Below, one piece after another: positions 46,454-59,800 of a DNA stretch of 64,000 bases (the stretch's first letter is position 1; each line of letters starts with the position of its first letter). The notes under the pieces are model-generated. The model searched no databases. It was given only the letters and a program-made list of their open reading frames with translations, and was not told where the DNA came from. The translations under genes and the position numbers were made by a program. Origin of the DNA: Plasmodium brasilianum (Eukaryota; Apicomplexa; Aconoidasida; Haemosporida; Plasmodiidae). The stretch is from contig NC_090123.1 of assembly GCF_023973825.1 (NCBI RefSeq), forward strand, positions 1,533,501 through 1,597,500. The letters run 5' to 3'.

Positions 46454-47993
46454 TTATATATATATGTATATGTATATACATACATACAAGCATGAACACG
46501 TGCATATATTTACTATATACATGTACTGACAAGGCTAAAGGAACGATGGAGTTTTGTTTTATCTTTCTCACAATGGACAATGCAAATGTAGCGTTGCTTT
46601 ATATTACAGTTTATTTTCCCCCTTTTTGCGTTTCGATACTTTTTAGTACTTCTTTATTTATTCGATTAATTAACTATTTATTTATATATATTTTTATTTT
46701 TTTATTTTACTTCTCTTTCAAATCAAATTATTAATTTGTTACTGAGAAAAAATTATAGTTTTATTTATTTTTTTTTTTTTTTCTTTCTTTTTTTCTGTTA
46801 AGTATTTATAATCCATGCATTATTCATATGGGGAATAAGACTAAATTCTATAATTTTAAAATTGTAAAATATTTAATTCATTCTGCATTCTCTTTAACTC
46901 TATACTAGTTATGTAAACACATCTATACTTTGTATTTATGTGTTTCTCTTTTATTTATTTCAGTAATTTTAATTATGTAAATTAAGTCGAAAAAAGTGTT
47001 TTAAAAATAAAACTAGGAGAAGTGATACATAATACATAATTTTTATTATTTTTTTCATTTTATTTTCTTATCTTTTCTTTTCTTTTCTTATCTTTTTTTT
47101 TTTTTTTTTTTTTTTGAGGTGTTAACATTAAAATTAAGCATGCAGTTAGAGACCGTTCCACAACATTAAAAAGAAGAGGCACATCACTTTATGAATGCTA
47201 TATATAATAAAAAAGTATGAGCATTATTTTTAAAAATAAAAAATCGATGATGAAAAATGATGGCAGTTCACTTTAAAATACATATGTATACATACACATA
47301 GGCATACAAATATGATGGGGAGAAAACAAAAAAATAAAATAAAGGGTTATCCCCTGCAGGACAGAAAATACAAATGGGAAGGGTCAGATATGCTCATATA
47401 CGTAGTAAATGTATATATGTACGTATAAATACATAAATATATATTTAAACCCCCTTCAATATAATTTAAGCAAACAGTTTTTTGGTACACGAAGAAAATT
47501 GATCTGATAATACAAAATGTTTATATACAAGTACGTAAAAGCTGTGTATAATGCTACGCGTTATGTGTCTGCACATGGTTGTTCCCTCTTGTAAACATAA
47601 GGTATAATGTGCAAACATAAAAACATCAACAAATGGTGACAGTATTAAGAATTAGATAAAAAATTAATAATACATGAGATAATATAAAAGTATATGCCAT
47701 CTTTTAATTTCTTTAACCTTTTTATACTTTTTGTTCACTTCACCCTTTTTACACTTTCGTGTTTCCTTTTTGAAAGTTTGCATAGGGGGACAAACTTATG
47801 CTACAAGTTGAGCAAAGAAACGTTCGCAAGATTTGCTTGTCTACACGTATAGAATTATACTCATTATATACATAAAAAAAAAAAAAAAAAAAAAAAAAAG
47901 GGGTAAAAATAATGATTATCATATATTCAAAACACGACAATGAATTATATTAACAGATGGCTCAACAAAATACAGTTTACAAAATATTTTCCA

Positions 47994-48025
<32 letters not shown>

Positions 48026-48043
48026 CATCCCCCACCTTTTACA
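46358..48043. other. Region between SDS22 start and RPAP1 stop
   Basis: AT-rich, with (TA)n at 46411-46447, a poly-T at 47095-47115 and a poly-A at 47874-47899. Contains the SDS22 promoter side and the 3' UTR of RPAP1. A minus-strand ORF near 47749-47940 has no recognisable content. Confidence 0.55.
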
Positions 48044-51000
48044 TTATATCATTCTGCTTTTTGTATAAAATAAAAAATGCATTAAGCTGGTATGCGAATA
48101 AACTGATTGAATGCTTTTAAAATAATTTTCTAAATTTATATCCACCCCTAGTATTTCATCCTTTTTCAGGTCTAGAATAAATGAAAGAACAGAAGGAAAT
48201 AAAGAAGTCAAGTCGATAAGGTAATTTTCTTCCTTCTTCCCGTAATATGTAGACGTAGTAAATATTACATAATTCCTATTGTCAAAAAAATAAATAAAAA
48301 CATTTTTTGATAAAATTTTTATTAATTCATGATCATTAAAAAAGACTCTTCTACATTCAGGTGGAAATGAAACGGAAGAGAAAAAAAATAAAATTGCTAA
48401 AAGTAAAGGGTTAAAAAAGTAGCCTTTCTTAAAACATTCTATGACTTTTTCACATACTAATACAGATAAACTTTTGCTAATATCCAATTTGTTTTGCCTT
48501 ACACTGGAATAAATATTTTTTTTGTTTTTTTCAAAAATGTTTATCATATGATGATTATTATACGTTTGTGTTGCTTGTACTTTTTCACGTTGCTCAACTG
48601 CTTCATTTTTAATAAAATCGTCAATAATTTGTTGTATATTTTGTAGGTATACTATATCATCTTCGCACATACCTCCTTGCTTTTCAGTCATTTCTAGGCA
48701 TGCTATTCGATTAAATATGTACTCCTGTGCTATGTGCACGAGATCTGTGTATATACTTAACTCCTCACTTAGATAGTCTCCAGTTAATTTATAATTATTA
48801 ACAAGAAAAAGTTGAATGAAATATTTCAAAAAAGTTGACATGTTCATATGTTCAGAAAAAAATTTGATTATATAATTATTCAAAAAAAATTTTAATACTC
48901 CACGAATTATTAACTCTTCATCCTTTGTGACATCATTTATTGGTTTACTACACTGTTTAAAAATATTTTTCAAAAGTAACAAGAATATATTTTTTTTACT
49001 ATGATATATTAAAAACTTCCCTTCTATATATTTTTGTAAAAATAGCAATATACATGTTGAAATGCCAAGACTATCATAGTTACTTATCATTTTCCCTTCG
49101 TTCACTATTCTATTCTTTTGTTCTTCATTTGTATCATACTTTACGTGAAAAGAATTATCATCACAGGTACTTGTATAAATCGTCTTTGTTCCCCCCTCAA
49201 CATCGGCCAAATAATCTTCCTTTTGATCATTCTCATTTTTCCTGCACTGTTCAGAATTTTTTCCAAAAAATACATTACCATTTTTTACAGTTTTCGCATA
49301 AAATTTGACAGTATCGCATTCGCTTACAATTTCCTTGAGACAAAAAGAGCTAAGGGGAACAGACGAACAGAAGCAGAGAGAGTGGATCAGTAATTCAAAA
49401 TGTGTTCTATTAGTGTTGTTTGTGTAAGTATGACCAATGGAAGCATTTTCACTGCAAGAATTTTCGATGGAAGCATTTTCGCAGCAAGAATTTTCGATGG
49501 AAGCATTTTCGCAGCAAGAATTTTCGATGGAAGCATTTACAATTCTGTAGAGGTTATAAAACAGATAAGAAAGCGGTAAAAGGGTGTTGTATGAGTCTAG
49601 AACATTTTCTATTTCAAAAATGTTTCTTCTAACACAACTAAAAGAGTCCTGGCTAAAGATGGCAAACAAACGTTCAACACAGGTGATATCCTTTTTTTCT
49701 TTTTCATAATAAATATAATATAGCTCCAAAGTAACACATAAAAGGATATTTAAAATTTGTATGTACATAATAAAAAAAAAGTGTAAGTCGACATCCTTAC
49801 TATAAATAATGAAACAGAACGGAAAAGGACATTCCCTTGTTCGATTAATCATGTCATTAATTATGCTACTACTTGTGTTATTACTTACATCACTAGTAAT
49901 TTTATTACATTTGTTAGTATCCACATTTCTATACATATTCAAAAAATTAATAAACTCCTTTATTATGGCGTGTATTAACTGCTCAACAAGATTCGCCAAC
50001 TGACTAACAGTATGATCGGCGCTCATGCTTTCTTCTCTATAGATATATATTTTTCTTTTAACCGAAAAAAAAAAGGAGTACAAATAACAGCAGCATTGAT
50101 ATATCAGTTCTAAGTCACACAGATGATTAAAGGTCAAGTCTAATTTATTCTTTGTTGCATTTGCTGTTGTTGCATTTGCTGTTATTTCTTCTTTCCTTTT
50201 GTACTTCGAATTGTGTGCACTGGTTTCCGTTTCACCATAATCCATACAAAAAACATTCCACAGCTGAATCTTCAGTGTTCTAACAATTTTAGTCAAATAT
50301 ATAAAGCCAGATAGCTCAAGATCAGTGCAAATGATATTGTAGGTAGCTATGTATAAATATGCCTGAGACAAAAACTTTTTATATATTACATTATTTTTTA
50401 TGTTTTCCTTACTAATTTCATTAATTAAATCGTGAAAGTAGTCTACTGATTCTATATATATATTACAGTATAATAAAAGTCGAAATACTTTCAATGTTTC
50501 ACAAGCTAAAAAAAAATATATTTCTTTATTTTTTTTTTCTTTATTAAAAGGAAGTGTTTTAAAAAATATTAAAAAGGATAATACATCAAATTTTTCTAAA
50601 ATTTTCTTATCATAATTATAAATAATAATATATCTTATTAATGTTATTAAATTGTACGTAAAATTTATATCCACATAATCAATATTCTTGTCTGTCTTTT
50701 TATTTTCTCTTTTTAATCTTTCATTGTTTAACTCACTACCTATAATTTTCGACTGATAAATTTTTTCTAAATTTTTTACTAACGTCGAGCATTTCAGTAT
50801 ATTCATTTGTTGTTTGTTCATAACCAACAGTCCAATCAAAAGACACACACAACTATTTTCTATTTCAACTATTCCAAAATTGGTTAACAACACATTACTT
50901 AAACTGTTCAGAATTTCACTATACTTGTAACTTTTAGATTTATATAAACTTATTATTTTAAAGTTTATCTGTTTTCTTTTTAAAGGATCATCAACAGATT

Positions 51001-52769
51001 TATTTATTCTTTCCAAGTTAGCCACTATCTCATAGTTCAAATAAACATCTGTATCATTCTTGTCTGCTTTGTTCATTTTTTTTTCATTTTTGTTCCTATT
51101 ACTCCTCTTTATTGTTTTTTCATCATCTTTTTCGTTTTTTCTGAACAGTTCATTTTCTTTATATTTACTAATAAAGTTTATAAACTTGTTAACTTTTCCG
51201 TCTTTAATGATGGTAGAATTTGCCTTATTTGTGTGGACGTACCTATTTGCATCCTGTTCCCCCGCAACTTTGTCCTCATTTTTCTCCGTTTCATAACTCT
51301 CCTTTTGATCACTCCCCGTTTTGTCACTCTCCGTTTTGTCACTCTCCGTTTTGTCACTCTCCGTTTTTTCGATCTCCTGTTCTTTCCCCCTTTCAAACTC
51401 TTTTTTTCCCCTCTTACCTGTACTGTTCATGCGATTTTTTTCCTTTTTGCTGGAATAAAAAAACATATTGTAACCTTCAAAAAGGAAGCTGCTATCGCTA
51501 AGGAAGTCGTAAATACAAAACAATTCATAATCAATATAAAATTTTAAGTTAGAAGAACGTTCTTCTTTGCTTTGATCAAATATTACATTCTGTGTTAAAG
51601 TAGAGACATTATTTGGGAAAGAATAGCTAGCCAAACAGTGAATACAGTTAATTTCTACATTTTTGTTATTATGAAAATTGAGCAAAGAGAGTAATTTTTT
51701 GAATATATTTAAATCATTGTTTAAATAATTTACAAATCTTCTAAAGGTAAAACCAAAGCAGTATTTGTTTTTTATATCATCATAGTCATTTAACAAATGC
51801 ATGAGTTTCTTTTCAGTGACATAAATTACTTTTAAATGTAAATTAATAAAAATATTTTTAAGAATTTTTAGTGATATGCACACTTGATTACTATATGAAC
51901 TTTGACATAAAAATAAAATTTCAGGAAATGTATATCCACTATTTAATGGTTCTTCATTGTGATGATACAAACCATCAAAATTGTTAAAAATTTTTTTTTT
52001 TTTTTTCATTGAATAAGTGTTCATTTATTTGAATTCTTAATATTCCTGAAAAATCAAAACGTATTTCATGTAGTTTTACTTCCTTCAAATTTTTTATTTC
52101 TCTTACTTCATCATCATTTACAGGATTTGTCCATTGCAGTTTGGCTAACTCATTTTTGTTTAACTGAAATGTTATGTTGTATTTATTCTGTACATTCATA
52201 TCATTACCTTGTTCTTCTTCGACCCGTTTAATTTTTTTAGCATGTGTATTGCTTTTCTCTTCATTATTCGTACTTTCAATGCTACATGTGTTTACTAAAT
52301 TTGGATGAATCGTCTCATCGTTACATTCTTTTTTTATATCATTAACATATCCTTCAGGAGAGTTATTTATGCTTTCATAAATTCTTCGCAAGTCTAGCTT
52401 TTCATCTAAGTTATCCTTTTGTAAGTTCAATTTGCTCCTGTGCAAAGCTGGGGGAAAGCTAGCGTTATGCTGAGAGACTGTCTTGTTATAATTCAATGTG
52501 TTATTATACAGCTTGTTCGTACTGAACTTATTCGTATTTAACTTACGCGTATTTGCGTCAATACAACTTGAGCGCGGCTTGTATTTCCATGTTTCGTCAT
52601 TTTGATTATTGTTGTTTCCTTCTTTCAGGTATTCATCTGTTTTTTCAGCTTCACTCGAGGAATCTACATATTTTTCAATTATATCAAAATTGCATTGATT
52701 TACAATTAACTGATTATTTGTCCTTTCCTTTCTTAGTTTATCTTGTAAATGATCTGTTGAATCATCCAT
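48044..52769 (-). CDS. RPAP1: RNA polymerase II-associated protein 1 (RPAP1), with a frame break
   Basis: Two overlapping minus-strand frames clearly form one gene. Frame A, 52769-51984, starts MDDSTDHLQDKLRKERTNNQ and carries the N-terminal RPAP1 signature near its end (FQLNKNELAKLQWT) plus the C-domain start KLHEIRFDFSGIL. Frame B, from about 52024 to 48044 (1326 codons), continues at once with LYHHNEEPLNSGYTFPEILF, CQSSYSNQVCISLKILKNIF, the HH-x-EP-x-GYT-x-EL core of RPAP1_C. The break lies at a run of 16 A on the coding strand (51991-52006); one fewer A (or two more) would join the frames into about 1580 aa. RPAP1 links Mediator and RNA polymerase II and aids polymerase assembly. The rest is helical with Plasmodium-type inserts, including degenerate SDKTE repeats and three to four NASIENSCCE copies. 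Confidence 0.85.
51991..52006. other. 16-base A homopolymer (coding strand) at the RPAP1 frame break
   Basis: Sixteen T on the + strand; the reading frame before and after differs by one base. This may be a base-call or assembly error in a homopolymer, a real polymorphism, or a transcript/translation slippage site. Confidence 0.85.
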
Positions 52770-53544
52770 GATAATAACAAAAAGAACAAAAGAAATTTCT
52801 CATATTATTAGTGTATGATGAATGTAACTTTGCATATTTTTTCACATGTCGAAATTTTTTTTTCCCTTTAATTTGCTTTATTTATTTTGTGTCATTAATT
52901 TTGCTTCATTTATTTTACAACACTAATGTTGAAACATTAATTTTGCTTCAATTAATTTGTTTCTTTTTATTTTTTCTTTTTATTTTTTCTTTTACTTTTT
53001 TCTCCATTATTCAAATTGTTCGAACTGCTATGCTTACAATTTTGGATTGTTAAAAAAAATCTACACTATGAAGTCCAAAGGAGAGAAGAAGGGGCCATCA
53101 TTTTTACCTGTACATGTCAACAGAAAGAGCAATTTCAGGGAGGTTTAAATGCTGTTAGGCCTGTTTTTCGTTGAACATGGGGGAACATATGCAGTTAAAA
53201 GCGGATGCACGAATAATCTGTACATATATATAGAAACTTATTAAAAACTGGGCATATTACTCGCATTTTTTTTTTAAGTGTCCTTTTAATATTTTGCGCT
53301 TTCGATTTTTACTGCTTTAGTTCATTATATTATGTTATATTATATTTTATATTTTTTTTTTTTTTATTTTTTTTTTAACATTTTTTGCCATACGACGGAA
53401 AAAAATTGAACAGATAAAAATAACACACGCTCAAATGAGTGTAACTATTTCTGCTTGTTTATGATTATATGAACTTTTGCGGCAGTTTGAGCGTATAACG
53501 TTATACTTCGTCCTCACCGTCCCACCACTATTTTAATATGTAAA
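52770..53544. promoter_or_regulatory. Short bidirectional promoter region (RPAP1 / 512-aa gene)
   Basis: Only 775 bp separate two divergent start codons, which is compact for this window. It contains T-rich tracts, including a run of T at 53350-53373. No specific element could be assigned. Confidence 0.45.
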
Positions 53545-55083
53545 ATGATTAAATACGTAAAGCTACTTCCACTAAGTGGAGTAATTTGCAATAGTAAGAA
53601 AAAATATGCGCAAAGTATATTTGGTTCTTTTTTTTGTACACAAAGTAATGATTATGTTCATAAAATAATTTTGGAAAATAATTATAATAATATAAGAAAT
53701 TTAAAAAGTCAAGAACTTCGGGTACTTTCTGAAAATTGCTGTGTTAAAAAAATTAATGATGTTATTATATGGAGTGAAATATCAAGAAATGCCATTGAAA
53801 AATGCAATGAGTTTAAGTATTTTGATGCTTTATTATTGTTGTCATCCTTCGAAAAAATGAATATTCTGGACAGACATTTATATAAGAGTTTCTCAGATGT
53901 TTTTATAAAACAAATAAATCATTTAGAGCCTAGACATTTTATACTGTTAATAAATTTATATTGTAAAGCTAATATTTTTCCTCGAATATTATTTATACAA
54001 GTATTTCATTCAATTATAAAATATTGCTCAAAATTATATCCAGAGGAATATGTGGACATGTTAACATGTTTTGCCAACTTAAAAATAGTAAACAAAGATT
54101 TAATAAAAACGTTATGTAAATCTATAATTAAAAATATTAATCTTTTTGATTATCTTCATTTATGTTCCATTGTTGGTTGTTTAAGAGCGTTAGATATAAA
54201 TGATGAGGTATTTTATTATGTAGTGGATGAAAAACAATTAAAAGAATTAAAATTATTAACTGTTCAGGAAATATTTGATCATATAAAAAAAATAAAATTA
54301 TTAACATATAGTTGGGAATTATATGAAAAGGATTTAATTAAAGAATTCTTAACAAGAATTAATGAATTTAAAAATGAAAAGGATGTGAATCAACTTGATG
54401 ATCCTTTTATTTGTTTAAATTATTTAATTTCAAAAAATTATATTAGTAACAACTATTTATTAGCCTTAAGCAAATGGTGTGCTACTCATGTCTATGAATA
54501 TCCATCAAAATCAGCCAAAAGACCTTTGTCTTATCAGCTTATAAAATTGTATGAATTAATGAAAGAAAAAGAGGTTGGGAATTACGATTTTATTGAAAAG
54601 GCAATTTACAGATTTGTAATAAGCAGAGGAGGATTAGCAGTCAATCGAGATAAGATGGTTAGGGCTGTGTCTTATCAAAAAGGAAGGAAGTACGTATTCA
54701 CATCAGACCCCCTTGCAGATCAGGCCGTTATAAGAAGTAGCGTGAATTCTAACGCTTCCTATAACGATGATCATCACATAGCTGACCATAATAATGGCAA
54801 TTCCATTATATATGATAAATGTAGCAATGATGAAAATTATACCAAGTTAAATGCTCAAGATAATATTGTTGAAAATACAAAGGACTATTTTAATAAGGAG
54901 GACTATTATGTACAACTTAAAGAACATGATAACATAACAGAAAAACAAAGAAGAATTAATTTAAGTTTTGAAAAAAAAACAGAGAGAAAAAAAAATACAC
55001 ATTCCAACTCAAGATATTGCAATTTTAAGCTACGCCAAAGACCAAAAAGAATAAAAAATAAAGCCCTTCCAGCGCAAGTATAG
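53545..55083 (+). CDS. Helical, probably mitochondrial protein (RAP/HPR-type?)
   Basis: Single-exon gene of 512 aa. The N-terminus (MIKYVKLLPLSGVICNSKKK) is basic and hydrophobic without acidic residues, fitting a mitochondrial presequence. Residues 70-330 are all-helical, with repeating about 35-40 residue units (ALLLLSSFEKMNILDRHLYK; FILLINLYCKANIFPRILFI; EYVDMLTCFANLKIVNKDLI; LHLCSIVGCLRALDINDEVF), a pattern like the heptatricopeptide/octotricopeptide repeat domains seen in apicomplexan organellar RNA-binding RAP proteins. I see no C-terminal RAP domain; the C-terminal 120 residues are low complexity and then Arg/Lys-rich. A role in mitochondrial RNA processing or the fragmented mitoribosome would fit but is inference. 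Confidence 0.6.
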   Translation: MIKYVKLLPLSGVICNSKKKYAQSIFGSFFCTQSNDYVHKIILENNYNNIRNLKSQELRVLSENCCVKKINDVIIWSEISRNAIEKCNEFKYFDALLLLSSFEKMNILDRHLYKSFSDVFIKQINHLEPRHFILLINLYCKANIFPRILFIQVFHSIIKYCSKLYPEEYVDMLTCFANLKIVNKDLIKTLCKSIIKNINLFDYLHLCSIVGCLRALDINDEVFYYVVDEKQLKELKLLTVQEIFDHIKKIKLLTYSWELYEKDLIKEFLTRINEFKNEKDVNQLDDPFICLNYLISKNYISNNYLLALSKWCATHVYEYPSKSAKRPLSYQLIKLYELMKEKEVGNYDFIEKAIYRFVISRGGLAVNRDKMVRAVSYQKGRKYVFTSDPLADQAVIRSSVNSNASYNDDHHIADHNNGNSIIYDKCSNDENYTKLNAQDNIVENTKDYFNKEDYYVQLKEHDNITEKQRRINLSFEKKTERKKNTHSNSRYCNFKLRQRPKRIKNKALPAQV

Positions 55084-56865
55084 GAGTGTGCCAAATATAC
55101 GTAAAAATAAAAAGCGGACAAATGGAACAAAATAAAAGCAATAAAAGGAACAAATAAAACGAAAGAAAAAGAAAAAGTATTCTCCTTAATATGCCACATG
55201 GCCGTTAAAATTACAACACCTTTTTTTCTTTTCTGTAGTGCTATTTTTTTTTAATATTTAATTTAACTGTTTTACTTTATTTTATATGCATTAACACCTG
55301 TTTTTTTTTTTTTTTTTTTTTTTTTTTTGTTGAAGTAGTTTCACGCATGCTCTTAAAATATAATTATGCTAAATCGCTTTACATTTTTTGGAAATAATTC
55401 ATTTTAAAAAATAATTGACAGCGCTGAGATTGTTTGAATTGTTTATTTTGCATTTAATTAAAAAAGCATATGCAGTTGAAATTAAAAAATATAACACAAT
55501 ATTATAATAAAATAAGAAAAAAAAAAAGATTAATTACAAAAGGGTATTATAAAAAATTTTTAAGTATACATATGCATATATGCATATATATATATATATA
55601 TATATGGAGTCATTTTATTATTAATTATTTGTTTATCATTTTTTAGGCTTCATATTGTTATTTATTGAAAGCTTCTTACCGTTAAATGCTTATTTATATT
55701 ATTCAGACAACAATAAAAAATTCAAAATGGCACAACTGGGTATTCAGTATGTAATAATACGTTAAATGTTTTACGCATTTCAGTCACTATATATACATAC
55801 GTTTATATATGTATATAATACATACATTTTATAACAGTTTAAAATGGTGTATCTAATTCATAAAAACGAACAACGCCAATATTTTTAAAAATTAAAACAA
55901 TTATACATAACATAGTAATTTATATTATATATATATATATATATATATATGAGATTTTTTTTATTTTTTTTGCTTCCATTTCTTTTACAATATTGTATTT
56001 CTTAAAATTATTGCACACATTTTATGTCGAAATGCTCAAATATAAATATAAAAGAAAAAAAAAAAAAAAAAGGATTTGACAAAACAAAATAAAAAAACAA
56101 AATGAAGTAAAAAGATAACCTATTCTACTGTTATTTTAATCTTTTTTAATTATTATATATAAAAAATAAAGATAGACATAATAAAAAGCCTAAACTTGTA
56201 AATATCAACAAATTCATAAATGTTCCTATGAACGCTGATGTTTTGTAACATATATGACGCATTTTGCGCTTTGGTTCGATTATTTTTTGTGCATTTTTAC
56301 TTATACAATTTATATATTTTTTTGGTTATATAATTTTTATATTTTTTTTACATATACAATTTTTGAATTTTTTGGTTATATAATTTTTATATTTTTTTTA
56401 CATATACAATTTTTGAATTTTTTGGTTATATAATTTTTATATTTTTTTTACATATACAATTTTTGAATTTTTTGGCTTACACAATTTTTATATATTTTAG
56501 CTTGTACAGTTTTAATACTTCTTTGCTTCTCTAATTTGTATACTTCCCAATTTATGCTTATTTTTATTTCTCCCATTTCTTTTCATGTTGTAACTACACC
56601 TACTGTGCTTTTTTCCCCCCTTTGAAAAACCTCACTTGAACATGTAATCTGAAAATAATTACATACAATCGGATCGTCATACAGAGCCATGCGCCCTCTG
56701 TATAATGGTACCCCCCCCCGTACATACATTTACATATCATATATAAGGTCACAAATGAAAAATGAGTTCTTTCTTGTTGTACCTTTGTATGTTCGTGTGA
56801 GCGTGTGAAGGGTGAGGTATATGTATATGTATGTATTTACGCATGCATGTATGTATTATATGTTC
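55084..56865. other. Convergent intergenic region with 50-bp repeat and a C9 run
   Basis: This lies between the 3' ends of the 512-aa gene (+) and AdoMetDC/ODC (-). It contains a T run at 55301-55328, (TA)n tracts, a minisatellite with a roughly 50-bp unit and nine consecutive C at 56711-56719. No exon is supported. Confidence 0.6.
56325..56475. repeat. About 50-bp tandem repeat, three copies
   Basis: Three near-identical copies of a unit beginning TTTGGTTATATAATTTTTAT and containing TTTTACATATACAATTTTTG, followed by a diverged copy. It lies in the 3' region of AdoMetDC/ODC. Confidence 0.88.
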
Positions 56866-59800
56866 TCATTTTAAAAAGGGGAATTCGTTCTTGGGAAAGA
56901 TATATATCTTTTGACATTTGGCAAATCCGTTAAAATCAGATGAGCTAACAAAAGTATAGGCTCCTGCATATTCATAAATAATCCAGTCATTAATATCACA
57001 TTCAGGTAAATATGTAATTGAATTAATCATATCTAGTCCATCACAAGACTGCCCAAATATGTTTGCTAAATACAATGGTGAACTTAATATGGAATTATTT
57101 GAATAATTTTTATTTTTAATTACATATACGGGTGTTCTATTATATTCATCAAATATTATACCACTAAAACAACCATAAATACTATCACTTACATAATACG
57201 AATAATAATTATATCTATTGTTATTAATATTAACAACCTCTTTCTTAATATTTGTAATATTGCCTAATTTCGAATTACTACTACTAAAATTATTACCGAT
57301 ATTTGCATGGGATAACATTAACAGTTCATCCTCAGTTTTCTCGTCATTACTTCTGGCACTTGCAGATGTATCTATACTTGTACCAACAGATGTATCTTCG
57401 CTTGCATCTCCCTTTTCACTCTTTACCCTATCATCTTGTTTTGCCTGCTCCTCTTCCCCAGCATTATTTGTTACTTCAATGTCCCCGTTGTTTGGTCCTT
57501 TGGAAAAATTAAGAATATCCTCATCCCTTAGATCTTTTAACATAATATCCTTAAAAGTTGGATGCCTTTTCCCGATTACTTTAACAGCTAGCGTGGATGA
57601 AGACGCAACCATATACCTACCAGGTTCACAAATTATTCTGAGTTTATTCTTTATATCTTTATAATAATGTTCAATAGACATATTAATAGCTAAGGCGATT
57701 TTTTCAAAATTGTAAAAATTATATTTCGTTTTAACAACTGATTTTTCATTCAAGAAGTTCATAATATCTTTTTTTAATTCTTCTTCATTCAGAGTACAAT
57801 AGTTTCTTTTTTCATGCGTTTTTGCACTATCATATTCTAACTCCTCTGGATATCCTCCACCTAAATTTAATATTTCAAATTCATAGCCAATAGTTTTGCT
57901 AATATTCCATACATCTCTGGACAATTTAATAGCTTGACAGTAATCAAACAAATTTTTCGTATTACTACCTACATGAAATGACACACCAATAATATTTAAA
58001 TTGTTTTCTTTACCGAATTGTAAAATATTCCCCCATTCATATTCATTCGCACCATACTTAGAAGACATATATGATTTATAATTCTTGAAATCTACATTAA
58101 TACGTAAAAGTAAGGAACATTTGGGATGATGTTTCAATATTTTTTTTAATTCTTCTATATTGTCAAATGTGCACAGATTAACATTCTCATTCTTTGCATA
58201 TATTAACGAGTTAACACTTTTAATAGTATTTGCATAGATAATTCTGTTCCTTTCTATGTTTGGAAATATTGCTATTAACTTCTTAATCTCTCCTACTGAA
58301 GCACAATCAAAATTGCAATTTAATCCATATAAAAATTTTAATACGATTTCGTCATTATTGCTCTTCACAGAATAAAATGGTGTAACACTCGGCAAATTTT
58401 TCTTAAAACGTATATATTGTGCAAGAATTTTTTGTACATTAATGCACACAACCGATGTGTCAATATTTTCACTTAATATCTTACTTAGTGTAAACATTTC
58501 GATTTTATTCTTTTTATAATAATTCCTCATTTCTTCTTTGTGCTTTGTTTCTATGCATGTGCCCGCTTCGTCCTTCTGCGCTTTCACATCTGAACCATTT
58601 TCCCCCTCCTCTTTGTCGTCATTCAGTTTTCTTCTTTCGCCTTCCCTTTCTCTTTCTCCCTCTTCTTCATTCCCCTCAACTACAGTATTGTTCGTCCCCT
58701 TAGAATAATTCCTAGCACCTACACTACTTCTACCTCTTCTTATTTCTGCACCCTTCTTCTTTTGCTCGTCATATGAACTACTATCCTTATGCTCCTTTTC
58801 TATATTTTCCGCATTTTCCAAGATGAGTAAATCATTTGAAACATTTCTTAATCCGTTTGCACTATTGCTATTGCTTGTGTTACTATCCGATGGGATGTCT
58901 ACTATCATTACTTTGTTCTGTTTACAAAATATGTAACTATACTTGTACATGTCATTGACTACATTAGAACTTAATGGAGTGATACTGAAATTATTCCCCA
59001 CATGTTTTTTACTGCCACTACTACTAATAATTCCGCAAGGAAATAAAATGTTCGTCGTTTTTTCCTCATTCATATTTTTAAGTTCGTAGACAAAATACTG
59101 AATTTTGAGAAAGCCAACGGATTTCTGCTTCAGTGCGATTAGTGAATAATACTGATTATTGTTTATGATTAAGTTTTTCGTTAACTTTTTGTTTATTTGA
59201 TAAATTTCCGCGTTATTGTATGCAGTGTATCCATACGTTAGTTGATCTCCTTTGCCCAGCCTACTGATCCCATTGCTAACACTGCTAACATTGATGCTAT
59301 TATGAACACTCCCTATCGTTAACGGGTTGCAATATGCCCTACAATCATCCGGATAATAAGAGTAGTTAATGATGCACATAAACTTGCCATTGTAAAAATT
59401 CAACTGATTGTTCATAAAATTCATAAACGTGTCAAATTTTATGTTGCATGATACTTCAATGGACACATAGGATACCAAATCTTCAGGCGAGTAATGTACA
59501 CAAAAGTAATTATTCTTATGAACCACATTACAAGAATAACCACATGGGGTAAAGTAAAACTCATTATATAAACACCTTTCCTTATTTTGTACATTTTTAC
59601 ATTCATATATATTGGTGTCTATCTTCTTCACACAGAAATTGGACCCATGATATTCCGAACTCCTGTAATTATTACTATTCGTATTATTTGCATTACTAAT
59701 GAACGATGGAGATGATAATTCCATACATACTCCTCCATTCTTCAAACAACTATCAACGGAATACTTATTGTTCAAACTTGTATATGTATTTCTCAGATCA

